Shown one piece after another: positions 42,150-51,904 of a stretch of 64,000 bases of DNA. The stretch lies in assembly GCA_003116975.1 (NCBI GenBank), contig BGKB01000171.1, positions 1 through 64,000 on the forward strand, written 5' to 3'. The first letter of the stretch is position 1; every line of letters starts with the position of its first letter. The notes under the pieces were generated by a model. That model ran no database searches, was not told the origin of the DNA, and worked only from the letters and a program-made list of their open reading frames with translations. The position numbers were made by a program, and so were the translations under genes. Source of the stretch: Aurantiochytrium sp. KH105. Taxonomy: Eukaryota > Sar > Bigyra > Thraustochytrida > Thraustochytriidae.

Positions 42150-42167
42150 GTTTCGGTTTTGCTTCAG
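42150..42167 (-). promoter_or_regulatory. Shared MFS upstream box, gene 8
   Basis: The plus strand reads GTTTCGGTTTTGCTTCAG, the best match to consensus, 155 bp upstream of the ATG at 41995. Confidence 0.5.
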
Positions 42168-42793
42168 ACTTGCTTGGCGCGTGGAAGTGCTACGGCCACG
42201 CAGTCTTGCCCCTAGAGTTGGTTCCTCAAGGCCAAGCTGCTTGCTTATTCCTGTTGGAAAAAGTGCAGCACGTGACTCTCCTCGAAGCTTTTACAGTGCA
42301 GCTGCTACGTCTGCGCTAGGCGAGGCTAGGCTGGCAGTACGCTCGAACAACTTGCCGTGCCCTGCGCTACGTCGGGCTGCGCCGTGGCTATTTATTCCGC
42401 TCCTCGCCGGCGTCGATCCGCAGCATGCAAAGAAAGCTCGCAAGCAAGCAAAAATGCAATCGAGCACGTGCGAGCGAGCGAGCGAATGCCGCACCGCACC
42501 GCACCGGCAGGGTCAGAGTGGCGCATTTTGGCCCCGTTGGGACGTTCGCTCTTTCGCGCCCGACCTGCGCGCCTGCCCGGTACTACGCAGCTTCCAAGAA
42601 AGCACCTCGCTCGCAAGCCATCACTGCGTGCAGCAGAAGCATCTGCGGTGCCACCCACCACCGAGGCAGGGCAAGGCAAGACAAGGCAACGCACCGCGTT
42701 CATCGGCCAGCCCTTCTTTTTATGACCAAAAGCTCGGCTCGCTCCCGTGAGTGCTCTCGCAGTTGACCACCGACCTGCCGATTGGTGGTCGGC

Positions 42794-42830
42794 CGATCGG
42801 TGGATCGATGCATGATCGATCCACCGATCG
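42794..42830. repeat. Perfect 16-bp inverted repeat, 5-bp spacer
   Basis: The left arm CGATCGGTGGATCGAT (42794-42809) and right arm ATCGATCCACCGATCG (42815-42830) are exact reverse complements around GCATG. The right arm differs by one base from ATCGATCCGCCGATCG found upstream of MFS genes 1 and 6. It could be a dimeric regulator site or a hairpin. Confidence 0.9.
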
Positions 42831-44886
42831 ATCAGAAGTGGCAAGCAGTCAATCTGACTGCAGCTGCGGATTCATCCGTCTTGACTTCTTTCCATGCGTG
42901 GCCGCACTCACTGCATTGCAGAGCAGGCGCGCAGAGAAAGGAAAGAAAATCCTGGCTGCTCGGACCTCGCTGCCTCGGTCGGCGGCTGCACGTGCTTCGC
43001 CACGAAAACAAGAAAGCTCGCTTCGCCGTGACCAAGCACACTTGCGGCGGCGGTAAAGCCCCGCCTCGCCTCAGTGGCACTTCTTTTTCTGTTTCTCCAA
43101 CCACTAATACCGGCCTCCAGCCAGATGAAGCAGCCAAACCGCCCCTGTCAGCCACGCGCAGTGCAATGCAGGCCACGACCTGCCTCCTCAGCTGCACTCG
43201 ATGGCCGGCCGGCCGGCCGGCGTGGCGCGGCGCGGCGTGACCTGGCTGGCTGGCTGGCTGGCTGGCGGGCTGGCCTCGCAGCTCCTGGCGCCGGCGCAGC
43301 TCCCTCGCTCGCTCGCTCCCCCCCTCCTCGCCCCGCGTCCACTGCCCTGCACGAACCAAATTGCGCAGAGCAGTCCAAGATCTTCCTCCCTTGCCTGTGC
43401 TGCAGCTGCTTTCTTGTTGCTTGCCCGGCCCAACCACCAGCCGCAAATCTATACGAGCCTAGTACAAGCAAAACAGCAGTCGCGTCCAGTTGGAACTTCG
43501 CGCGCGTGCACACACACCCAGTGCTCTTTCCACTCCGCTCCACTCCGCTCTGCTCCTCTCCTCTCTCTCCGCTCCCGAGCTGCTGCTCCTGGCCGGCCAA
43601 GCCCGCCCTCCAGCCCTCCGCGCCTCGGTCCTCCGCGCCCGCGCGAGCGCCAGAGCGCGAGCAAGTGACCGAAGGCAGCAAGCTAGCGTCCGTGGATAAA
43701 ACTACGACGTGGATCGATATCGCGCATCCGCCGCGGGGCGGGACGCGGATCCATCGCTCGCTCGCGCGGGGAAGTATTGCGGCCGTGGCCGCGACAGCGG
43801 CCGCGACGAGGTTGGACGCAGCTTGGGAGGGTCGCTCGCTCCTCTGCGGCGGCGGTGAGCGTGCCGAGGTCGGCCGAAGGTCATGGTGGATGCATGCATG
43901 GATACATGAATGGATGGACCTGAGGTGCGCCGCCGCCGAGACCGTTTGCCATGGTGCTCGCTAGCGGTGCTTGCTTGGTCGATTGATTTCCTTCTTCGAA
44001 AGGTCACCGCACCTCTTTCTCGCGGTGTGCTTCCTGGATACGCCTGCGGCGCGCCAGGATACGCTCGACGGGTCCAGGCCGCCGCGCCGCGCCTCCCATC
44101 CTGCCGAGCACCCGGGACCACCCGAGCCGCCACGCGGCTGCGAGGCGAAAGATTGCCGTCTTGAGGTGAGTGCCCGCCGCTGCACGTGCCGCGCGGGGGC
44201 GGGAGAGGCCAGGAATAAATCGATTTGGCGCCACCGTGGATGGAAAAAATAGACCATAGAAATATAACAGCCCCCCGCATCGTGTGCACTGCGGAGAGAA
44301 GTAGGGACAAGCAAGAAGGCGCTTACTAGTGGTCGCTGCACGCGCTCACTCCGGCCTTGGGCGATCTGGTCCGTGCGATCCGCGCCGCGCTGAGAACGTG
44401 ACCGGCGGTGAAGTAACAACACAGCCTCGGCGCGCTTCGGGCGCTACGCCGCGGGTTTGCTTGAGGCGGGAGCCGCGGCCGTCTGCGTCCAAGGCCGCGC
44501 CGACGCAGCAGGCCTACGCGGCGGCTGCGAGCGACTGGCGAGCAATATCAAGAAGAAAAGGAAAAAGAAGAAAGAGCTAGAAAGAGCCAACCATGGCAAA
44601 TGGCAAAGGACGCGGTTCTGCGAGCGCTGCGAGCGTGGGAGCGACCAGCGACGATATGGAACGGCATGTCGACAGGCTCCATTCCGCTCCTGGCTTAGCT
44701 TCTTCTTCTTCTTTTCCCTCATCCTCCTCATCATCATCATCTTGCATACTGCATGCATGCATTCACCGCGGAAATGGGCATCCAACCTTGCGCAGGGTGG
44801 CCGTCAACACTTCGTCGTCTCAGCCCGACCACTTTACGGTCAATGGCTGGTGGCTGCCCTGTGCTTTACATTGTTAGGTTGCTATG

Positions 44887-45214
44887 CTACGCTCTGACGA
44901 CTCCGATGCCAACGAGGAAGATTGTCGTGCAGAAAAAGTCCCCGAGCTTGTAGCTCCAAGCGGGAAAAGAAAAGGCAAGTGAAAGTCCAAAAGGCGAGGC
45001 ACGTGCACCGCACGCACCCAACAATGTAAAGTGCCAAGGTTGTCGTGCTCGGTCGGCCATCCGCTTTGGCCACAACCTGCATCAGTTGGCGGCCATCGAC
45101 CACCGAACCTAATCGCGTATACTGCCCTCGAGTGAGCTCGGCCGCCTCGCCACGTCGCATTGGTAAACGTGTCGGCAAGCTTTTGACCGCGGCATCAAGC
45201 CGGCCAATCGTCAT
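44887..45214 (-). CDS. Small spliced membrane protein, 87 residues
   Basis: Two exons are proposed: 45018-45214 and 44887-44953, separated by a 64-nt intron (44954-45017). The intron begins GTGCGTGCGG and ends with a pyrimidine tract and CGCTTGGAG. The phases agree: the exon 1 remainder GG plus C gives Gly. Exon 1 starts MTIGRLDAAVKSLPTRLP with context GACACGATGA. Exon 2 encodes YKLGDFFCTTIFLVGIGVV, and together with ALYIVG it forms a single C-terminal membrane segment. The N-terminal half is basic, so a small organelle membrane subunit is possible, but I do not recognise the family. It is divergently arranged with the gene at 45388, sharing about 170 bp of promoter space. Confidence 0.5.
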
Positions 45215-45387
45215 CGTGTCGTTTTTCTGCGAGAAAAACACACAGCACCGGAAAACCGCCAATGTAACCGAACTTTGTCCCAGATTCATGACAACGGACA
45301 CGTAACTGATAGGGCCTTCGATATTACGTGTGTGCGAACGAGAGTTGGCCAATTCGCTGAGCGAGCTCGAGAGCGAACGAACCGACG

Positions 45388-45768
45388 ATGGACGCGGCGC
45401 TGGAGACGATGCGCGCGTCGCCGGGCCTCGTGGCCATGGCGGCGGTGCTCGTCGTGGCGCTTGCCCTCTTCATCCGCACACGTCTTGTGGCGGCTTCCAA
45501 GGCAAAAGCAGAGGCCGAAGAAGAGCTTCGTGAATCACGAAGACGCGAGCTCCGCGCCGTGCGCGAGCGCCAGCAGCGCGACCACGAAGAGGCGAGCAAG
45601 CGAGCGCTTGGCGATGCCGCTGCTCGTCAGAAGCGTCGTCGTGAAGAGCGCGAAGCTCTTGAGCAGAGACTTCGCGACCAGCGACCCGGGCCACTTGCGA
45701 GGCCGCCCGAGGTACACCGTCCGGCTCGCTTCTGGGGTGCTGACCGGCGCAAACCTCGCGGTAATTGA
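45388..45768 (+). CDS. Single-pass membrane protein with coiled coil
   Basis: A 126-residue open frame. Residues 11-31 (VAMAAVLVVALALFI) form an N-terminal membrane anchor, followed by a highly charged Glu/Arg/Lys helix of about 60 residues (EAEEELRESRRRELRAVRE onward) and a Pro/Arg-rich end. Anchor plus coiled coil resembles selenoprotein S/VIMP or other ER-tethered adaptors in architecture only; no diagnostic motif is seen. A splice from CTCGCG|GTAATTG to the long pyrimidine-rich acceptor ending CCGAAG (near 45895) would replace the stop and add about 16 residues, ending at 45950. The true C-terminus is therefore uncertain. Confidence 0.55.
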   Translation: MDAALETMRASPGLVAMAAVLVVALALFIRTRLVAASKAKAEAEEELRESRRRELRAVRERQQRDHEEASKRALGDAAARQKRRREEREALEQRLRDQRPGPLARPPEVHRPARFWGADRRKPRGN

Positions 45769-45812
45769 GGTTAAGCACGCGCGCGGAACAAAGGAAATGT
45801 CTTCATTGCCTT

Positions 45813-45844
<32 letters not shown>

Positions 45845-46265
45845 CCAGAAAGGCTCCTCTTCTCCTTTCTCTCTTTTTCTCTTTTCTCTATCCGAAGCCT
45901 CTCAGCTGCATGCCTTCCGCGCGCAGGTCTCTCTCTCCGACGGCCAGTGAAAGAGCTGGTTTTTGAACACTAGGTTTGCGAACGACTCACGGCCCGATCC
46001 CTTGCCATCCTTGCTTTCCATTTTACGACCAAATGCAAGAAGTAAGGTAGTCTCTTGATAATTCATGCAAGTGCCACCCATGACACGCCCGCCTCGAAAG
46101 CCTCCACATTGGACGAGGCGCTTGGCGTCGAGACTTTAAAAAAAAAATTCACCGGCCAAATAAGCCATGGTGTTTACAACTACACTTTTGGCTTCGCGCT
46201 TGCACGCCGAATTTATGGAACTTTATACATTGTAAAATCGAACAAATACTTTTGGAGCTACTTCA
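45769..46265. other. Spacer, possible intron and terminal exon of the coiled-coil gene
   Basis: It holds a CTG run (about 45821-45845) and a long CT-rich tract (45850-45895) that could be an intron 3' end. The remainder (45,960-46,265) is AT-rich with no recognised feature. Confidence 0.4.
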
Positions 46266-46970
46266 TCAAGATGTTCCTTGCTTCATCTCTGCTGCTTGAG
46301 AAATGTGCATCGCGTACACGAGCGGAAGTTTGAGACGGTCATCCGCCGTGCAGACAAGCTGAAGCTCCAAAAGCAAGGGAGACAATCGCCCGCGAGCTGC
46401 CTCGTCCATAACTGCCACCGCCGCCTCCGCAATGCGGAGACAATAATACGTATTGCTCAACACCCGAAAGTCCGCAGGCGTCTCTGAAGCCGCCACGCTC
46501 CACGCGCGCAAGCGACAAGTTGACACGTGAAGCGCCATGCTCGCGAGAAGACTAGCGTCTACTGCAGCGACTGCACGAGCGAGCCCAAGGACACGTTGTC
46601 CGGAACCTGCGTCTTGGAATGACAATCCGCACAAGGCCTCCACAAGACGCGCAAAGCTGCCTCGATCCGACTTGCGGAGCCCCTTCAGCCGCAGTTCAAA
46701 GGTCTCCAACGTTTGCAGCTTTGACCCCGTCTGAACATGCAAAAGTACACGAAGACACCAGAGAGATGTGTTCGACGCTGCCACTGCTCGTGTGCTAGCA
46801 TGCATCAGAGACGCGTGTGCCTCCACCGTAGAGGACTTCTTGGTATCGTGGCGTACTAGCTTTGCGTCGTTGTTTTTGGCATCCCTATTACGGAAGAGAG
46901 CTACAGCCAGGGCCAGCGCAACGACTTTGCGCCGCGCTCCCTCCTTTCCCTGCTCGGCACATCGAAGCAT
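46266..46970 (-). CDS. Hypothetical protein, 234 residues
   Basis: An uninterrupted frame in a region of moderate composition, so less likely to be chance than those in the GC-rich spacers. The product is rich in Ala/Leu/Arg and mostly helical by eye (ARAVAAVDASLLASMALHV, LRIAEAAVAVMDEAARG). There is no signal peptide, no convincing membrane segment and no recognised motif. The true start could be further upstream through an intron. It lies tail-to-tail with the plus-strand gene at 45388. Confidence 0.4.
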   Translation of the reverse strand: MLRCAEQGKEGARRKVVALALAVALFRNRDAKNNDAKLVRHDTKKSSTVEAHASLMHASTRAVAASNTSLWCLRVLLHVQTGSKLQTLETFELRLKGLRKSDRGSFARLVEALCGLSFQDAGSGQRVLGLARAVAAVDASLLASMALHVSTCRLRAWSVAASETPADFRVLSNTYYCLRIAEAAVAVMDEAARGRLSPLLLELQLVCTADDRLKLPLVYAMHISQAAEMKQGTS

Positions 46971-47130
46971 ACTTGCACTCGTGCGCGAAAACGATATTCA
47001 CACGCGAGATTAGGAATTTGAATAAGGAAAAAAGGGTCATGTCTAATCCTCAGTCTCTGACAAAAAACGCGCTTGAATAGCAGTGGCTGCACGCATGAGC
47101 GGCGCAAGCTAAATGTAGAGCGAGCGTTTG

Positions 47131-47487
47131 AAATTTGGAAAGCACCTCTTTCTCGTCGGCGATGAGGCGGGTGGCAGAGGTTTCGAATGCAGACAAATAC
47201 TCGAAACAGGCGCCCGAGTTCAAATCTGCAGTTGCGTCAGGCTCGCTACCATTAAAATTTGGAAAGCACCTCTTCCTCCTCGTTGGCATCCAATTCAGAC
47301 AAATATTCGAAAAAGGCGCTCGAGTTCAAATCTGCAGCTGCGTCAGGCTCGCTACCATTAAAATTCAGAAAGCACCTCTTCCTCCTCGTCGGCAATAAGG
47401 CGGGCGGCAGAAGCTTCGAATCCAGACAAATATTCGAAAAAGGCGCTCGAGTTCAAATCTGCAGCTGCGTCAGGCTCGCTATCATAT
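47131..47487. repeat. Three tandem copies of a roughly 106-127-bp coding-derived repeat
   Basis: Copies lie at about 47131-47252, 47255-47360 and 47361-47487 (the middle one lacks about 18 bp). Each, on the minus strand, encodes a version of SEPDAAADLNSSAFFEYLS followed by GAGGTGCTTTC and AATTTTAATGG. The copy nearest the gene supplies its stop codon. The outer copies are out of frame, and the outermost one alone continues into an open tail (KFQTLALHLACAAHACSH). Confidence 0.9.
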
Positions 47488-48470
47488 GCATCTACATCTT
47501 GCCTGCTTTCAACACTCGTGTTAGCCCCACCGCCACTGCGTTGCGACAGACCGCCGTCCTCGCGAAGCAGAGCGCAATGCGAAGCACCGCCTTGTTCAAG
47601 AGATTCGCGAAAACCACCTCCAAGCCGCTGCATCTGTTCGACTTCGCTCGTATGGAGGCGCTGAAGCTCGTCTACCTCAGCTTGATGTAGCTCACGCAGC
47701 CGATGCTTTTCCTTCGAGCGCAATGCCCGCTCTGCCTCGAGTTCGGCCTCGACGCGCTCAAGCTGTGCCTCGAGAAATCGCGCTGTTTTCTCCGCCTCTT
47801 GTGCGCGTCTCTGCCAATATGCTGTTTCGTTCTGCGGAACACTACTTGACGAAATCGAAGCACTGGAAGCGCTCGAAGAGATCCGTCTCCGTGAACGAGA
47901 GGTCTCGAGACTTCGTGCCACACCAAATTTGGTCCCGCGTCCCTTCGTACCAATATCCTCGTACATATCTGTTTCGTGCTCTCCATACTTGCTCTCTCGG
48001 CGTGATCGGCCGTGCGGGTTCTTCCATGCTGCATTGGTACTGTTCTGTCCAAAGCTCGCGCCTCGTGGACGGTGACCACGAGGGGAAGACACAACCTTAA
48101 AGGTTGGGCTTTTCGGAGCACGAACGAGGAGATACGTCGGCAACGTGCTGAGTGGCCCCTCGTCAGGTACTTTGATAAATGGTTCAGAGAGCTCGCCTTC
48201 GTCAAGCTGCTTGATGAGAAGCCGGGCGTATGCATTGCGATTGCGACGCCATTCAAGACTCGACATGGGCTCGCAGAGTTTATCGAGCCATTGCCGAACT
48301 CGTATTTTCGTGTGCCGCGTCGACTCGATGCGGTCTTTGCGGTCATCGAGGTGTTCAAGCAGAACCTCAAACTCCTCGTCGCCTCTTTTGAGCGACGCGT
48401 CGTACTGCGCCTGTCGCGCGTGGAACTCAGCCTACCGGTGCGGTTCGTCCTGCTCGTCAATCTCTCACTT
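47358..48470 (-). CDS. Coiled-coil protein with acidic C-terminus, unknown function
   Basis: The main exon is open from 48431 to 47358. Coding potential extends upstream of the first internal Met (48266) as FHARQAQYDASLKRGDEEFEVLLEHLDDRKDRIESTR and RVRQWLDKLCEPMSSLEWRRNRNAY. It is preceded by a probable 37-nt intron (48432-48468; GTGAGAG to CGGTAG). Further 5' exons up to about 48640 are possible but unresolved. The product has a charged N-terminal helical region, a Ser/Arg-rich middle (SRRRISSSASSASISSSS) and a coiled coil (WQRRAQEAEKTARFLEAQL and following, to HTSEVEQMQRL). It ends in an acidic repeat-derived tail, DEEEEVLSEF. The stop lies inside a tandem repeat, so the present C-terminus may be a truncated form of an older one. 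Confidence 0.6.
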
Positions 48471-48795
48471 GCTCGTCCTGCTTTATTCTCCCGTCAAGCG
48501 CTTCACTGAAAAGAACAAAGTCTCCTTACGTACCTTGGCAGACCGGGACGCCGGCAACGCTCCAGTGATGCCGCTGGCGCTGTCTGCGCGCGCGCGCGCA
48601 TACCGTGCTGCGCTCATATTCTTCTGTTTCTTTGCTTTTCGTTTTGCCCAAAGCTAGTTTCGAGGAAAAAACGGTTGCGGTGACCCCTCCCTCTCACCTC
48701 ATGGGCATACTGGCGGTCGGTCAGTGAGTTAATCTCTTTGTCATTTCTTCGAAAAATCGGGCAACACAGAACTCGTTCATTTTAGATTATTCACG

Positions 48796-51502
48796 TTATT
48801 GCTGATTACATTGCTCCCCTTCTGCGTTTTCGTCAAGAGCTTGGCGCGTTGCAGGTGCAGAAGAAAAGGCTTGCTGACGATGAGGTCGCGCGACGGCACT
48901 CGCCTGGCACTCCCCACTCGAAGATTCTTCGGGCTTGTTGCTGCGACTGCTGTTGGTGTTGCCGCTGGTATTGTTGAGGTCGCGCTCGCGTAATGGCTGC
49001 GGCTTGATCTGCTGCTGTTGCTGCTGTTGCTGAGGTTGTTGATGCTGCGCGTACTTTGCAGAACGCTCAAGCTTGAGACGCAAACTCGTGTTTTCCGCGT
49101 TGAGATCTTCGTTGCTCTGTTCCAGCTTTTGCATACGATTTTCGGCCTCTGTACGCGCCATGACTTCGCTCGTCTTGGCCATGGTGAGCATATTCATCTG
49201 CTTTCGAAGATCCTGGATCTCCGACTCGTAATTGCGCACCATTTCCGAAACCCCCTTACTCGGACGCAACGCTCCACCCGAGCCACCCGAGGTCTGCGCG
49301 CGCTCACGCAACTGAGCGTTGTCAGCGAGAAGCTGCTCGTTCTGCGCCGCAAGCCGCTGCATATCAGCAATCAAGTCCTCGCTTCCGACCGCGCCTCCAG
49401 ACGCATCGCCACCAGACGCATGGCTCCGCTGCACTTGCACACTCTTGAGTTGCCTCCGAAGCTGATTGACCTGATAGCTGAGCTCGCCCGCCTTGAGTCT
49501 GTACTTTTCGCACTGCTTCTCCGAAGCCATAAGGTTCTCATGCTCCTGATTCAGTCGGGCCCTGCCATGCTCTATTTGAGAGTCCAGCGCGGCGATGCGG
49601 GTCTCCAGCAACGCATTTGATTTTTCGAGTACGTGCTCGCGTTCCGTTGCTTCGTCCCGTGCTTGGCCGTGCGCTTCCTGCTCGCTCTCTAGCTCAATAC
49701 GAAGAGCTTCTAGCTGCTCGTTACTTGCAGAGTGGTTTGCCATGTACTCTTCAAGCAGACCCCGTGTTTTGAGAAGATTAGCCTCCACTTCGAGGCGTTG
49801 GTCCACAAGCTGCTCGATCCGTGCTGCAGAAGCCGTCTCTTCTGCCAAGAGCGCTGCGAGTTTTTCCTTTTCAGAAGTTTCGACAAGATAAGCAAGCTCG
49901 GCTTCGTGCCGCGTCGCTGCTTCGTGCGCACGCTCCCGTGCAGCTGTCAGTTCGACATCGAGGCGACCTGCCTCAGCTTGCCACTGGTCACCGCGCTTGA
50001 CAGCCTCGCGCAAATCACGCTGAAGACGATCGTTGACCCCGCCCAAACTGTCTGCGTCCAGGCGCAATTTGGCAAGGTTCTCCTCGCTATGCGCAGAAAG
50101 CTCGTGGCGCAGTCGCGCTGTCTCCTTGCGCAAGGTTTCTAATTCTTCGCGCACCTTGGGGTTTAGCTCCGAGATACCGAGGACTTGCGCGGGTTCGTCG
50201 TCGTCTTCGTCGCGAACCCCAGCAAGACTCGACTGCAGAGAGCGATTCTCCTCGAGCGTTGCTGTCTCGTTGCGGCGCAAGGCATCACGCTCGCTGCGCA
50301 AAGCGTCCACCTCTTGCATCGTTTCTTCGAGCAAGACGTTGGTCTCATTGGTCTTGATCTGAGCGTCAACAAGAGCATTCTTGTACGTTTGTAGATCCTG
50401 CCTCAACTTGGCGACGTCTTGAGCCTTTTGCTCTGCTTCCAGATTCTTGGTGAGAAGAGCTTCGTTTGATGCTTCGAGATCTGCCACGCGCTGCGCCAAG
50501 TCGGAAGAGGCATTCACCTTTTCGCGAAGTTTGGCAATGGTAGCGTCTTTCTTCGACACATCTCTGGCTTGCGACTTGAGAACCTCAAGCTGGTCACGGA
50601 GGTCACCGACATCTCCAGTCTTTTCTCGGAGCTCATCAAGAGCAGCTTGTAACTGAGTCACCTGTGCCGTCTTGGCCTCAAGACCCGCCGTCAGAGCAGT
50701 TTGGGCCTCTTGCGCCGCTTCTTCCAGTTCGAGCTCGCGTCTACGAAGAGCCTCGCGCGCCTCTTGTCTCACCCGTGCAAGCTCGGTATTGTGATCTTCG
50801 ATCTGGCGCTGTAGCTCCTCATTGTCTAGAAGAAGTCGCCGGTTGCTCGCCCGATTGCTCGACCGCTTGCCGGATCGCTGCGCCGGGGTGAACGGAGAAT
50901 CCATCGGACTCGGAGGTGGAAGCTCCTTGGCAGCTGCAATTCGTTTCAGCGCCTGATCCACTTCAAGCATGAGAAAGTGCTGGGTTCCGGCCTCAAGGTC
51001 CATAATCTGCGCCACGCTCGACTCCTTTACCGGACCTTGTACCGCATAACCAAGAAGCACCTGGATCACCTCGGCGACATGATGAGCGGGATTCTCGAAA
51101 TACTTTCCCGAGAGAACTTTCTGTTTCGTTTCCAGTAGTGTCTCTAAGCGATGCACCACTGCGTCAAGAGTACTCAGTGCTGGACCTTGTGCATTCGAGC
51201 TGTTCGAGTGCAAACGAGGGGACCACTGTCAGTTTTTGCTTTATTTCTTGCATTGAAGCCCAAAACACAACGCAAGACAAAAGAGCCGTCCAGAGGGCGC
51301 GAGTGGCGTGTTCGCAAAGCACAAGCTTCTCATTCTTTGTCTGCTCGCTGCACGGGCATGGTGAAACGTACATGTTCTGCAAAACTTGGCCCAGCACGCG
51401 GCCATCTTGCAGCTCCTCGAGGCGCCCGCAGTCTTCGTCCGCGACGACATTCACCCAGTCCAGGAGACCCTGCACGTGGTCATCGCTTCGCGCGTTCGAC
51501 AT
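48796..51502 (-). CDS. Hook-like coiled-coil protein (probable dynein/cargo adaptor)
   Basis: Two exons are proposed: 51368-51502 (MSNARSDDHVQGLLDWVN to VLGQVLQNMY) and 48796-51225 (WSPRLHSNSSNAQG onward), with an intron of about 142 nt ending AAAACTGACAG. The donor is uncertain (TAC|GTTTCA fits the phase; GTACGT two bases away does not). Together they form a Hook-type N-terminal calponin-homology domain: LLDWVN, LQDGRVLGQVLQ and VAEVIQVLLGYAVQGPVKE, then IMDLEAGTQHFLMLEVDQ. This matches the known Hook signature of GCAV then IMxLEExVQH. About 600 residues of coiled coil follow, then a Gln-rich, Ser/Asn-rich tail. Total length is about 854 residues. Known Hook proteins link cargo to dynein on microtubules. 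The CH domain is shorter than usual after VLQ. Confidence 0.75.
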
Positions 51503-51904
51503 GCTTTTGCCGCGGTCTTGCCACTCCAGCCGCCGAGCCCGTCCGTCGGGTAGGCACGCAGGCACGCACGCAGGCACGCAAGCGGCAAATGTTGTTTTGC
51601 TCGACTGGGTTGGTAACCATCGCCGGTGGGGCTCCGAGTCGACGGTTATCGGGTCTAACAAGCTTGACTGTCGCCGATGCTATCGATTGGCTTGCAGAGG
51701 GCGATTTTTCACCTCGAGACGACAAGTATAAAGCAACTTGCCGTATGCGCACAGGCTCGGAATGCTTGCGAGGAATTAACTGTGAGAGCAAGAGGGATCA
51801 TTTTGAAAGGTAAACAGAAGCAACTGGCTTCGTACTCGCACAACTTGAAACCTGAATGTTTTAGTAAACAAAAAAATAGAAGAACGAAAGAACTTTGATG
51901 CTTC
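51503..51904. other. Spacer between the Hook-like and BPI/PqiA-like genes
   Basis: A 402-bp gap: the promoter side of the Hook-like gene and the 3' flank of the large membrane protein gene. It contains a CAGGCACG repeat near 51556-51590 and an A-rich stretch near 51870. No gene is seen. Confidence 0.5.

Larger units (their letters stand above)
41996..44886. other. GC-rich spacer upstream of MFS gene 8
   Basis: 2.9 kb with no supported gene; open frames on both strands are low-complexity Ala/Arg/Ser/Pro peptides. It contains the gene 8 upstream box and a perfect 16-bp inverted repeat, and it grades into AT-richer sequence after 44.2 kb. Confidence 0.5.

Noticed and set aside
42794-42830. Inverted repeat considered as the end of a transposon
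   Set aside because: There is no transposase-like frame nearby, no second distant copy in inverted orientation and no target-site duplication.
43074-43964. 296-codon plus-strand frame upstream of MFS gene 8
   Set aside because: Ala/Arg/Ser/Pro-rich, derived from CTGG and CTCG repeats; overlapping frames are open on the other strand.
46135-46150. A-run at 46138-46147 considered as a Pol III or poly(A) signal
   Set aside because: No RNA gene structure precedes it on either strand.
47358-47487. A 24-nt micro-intron (GTGCTTTC to GGTAG) inside each tandem repeat that would link the copies
   Set aside because: Joining at those sites does not restore the SEPD frame, and the length is far below the introns seen elsewhere in the window.
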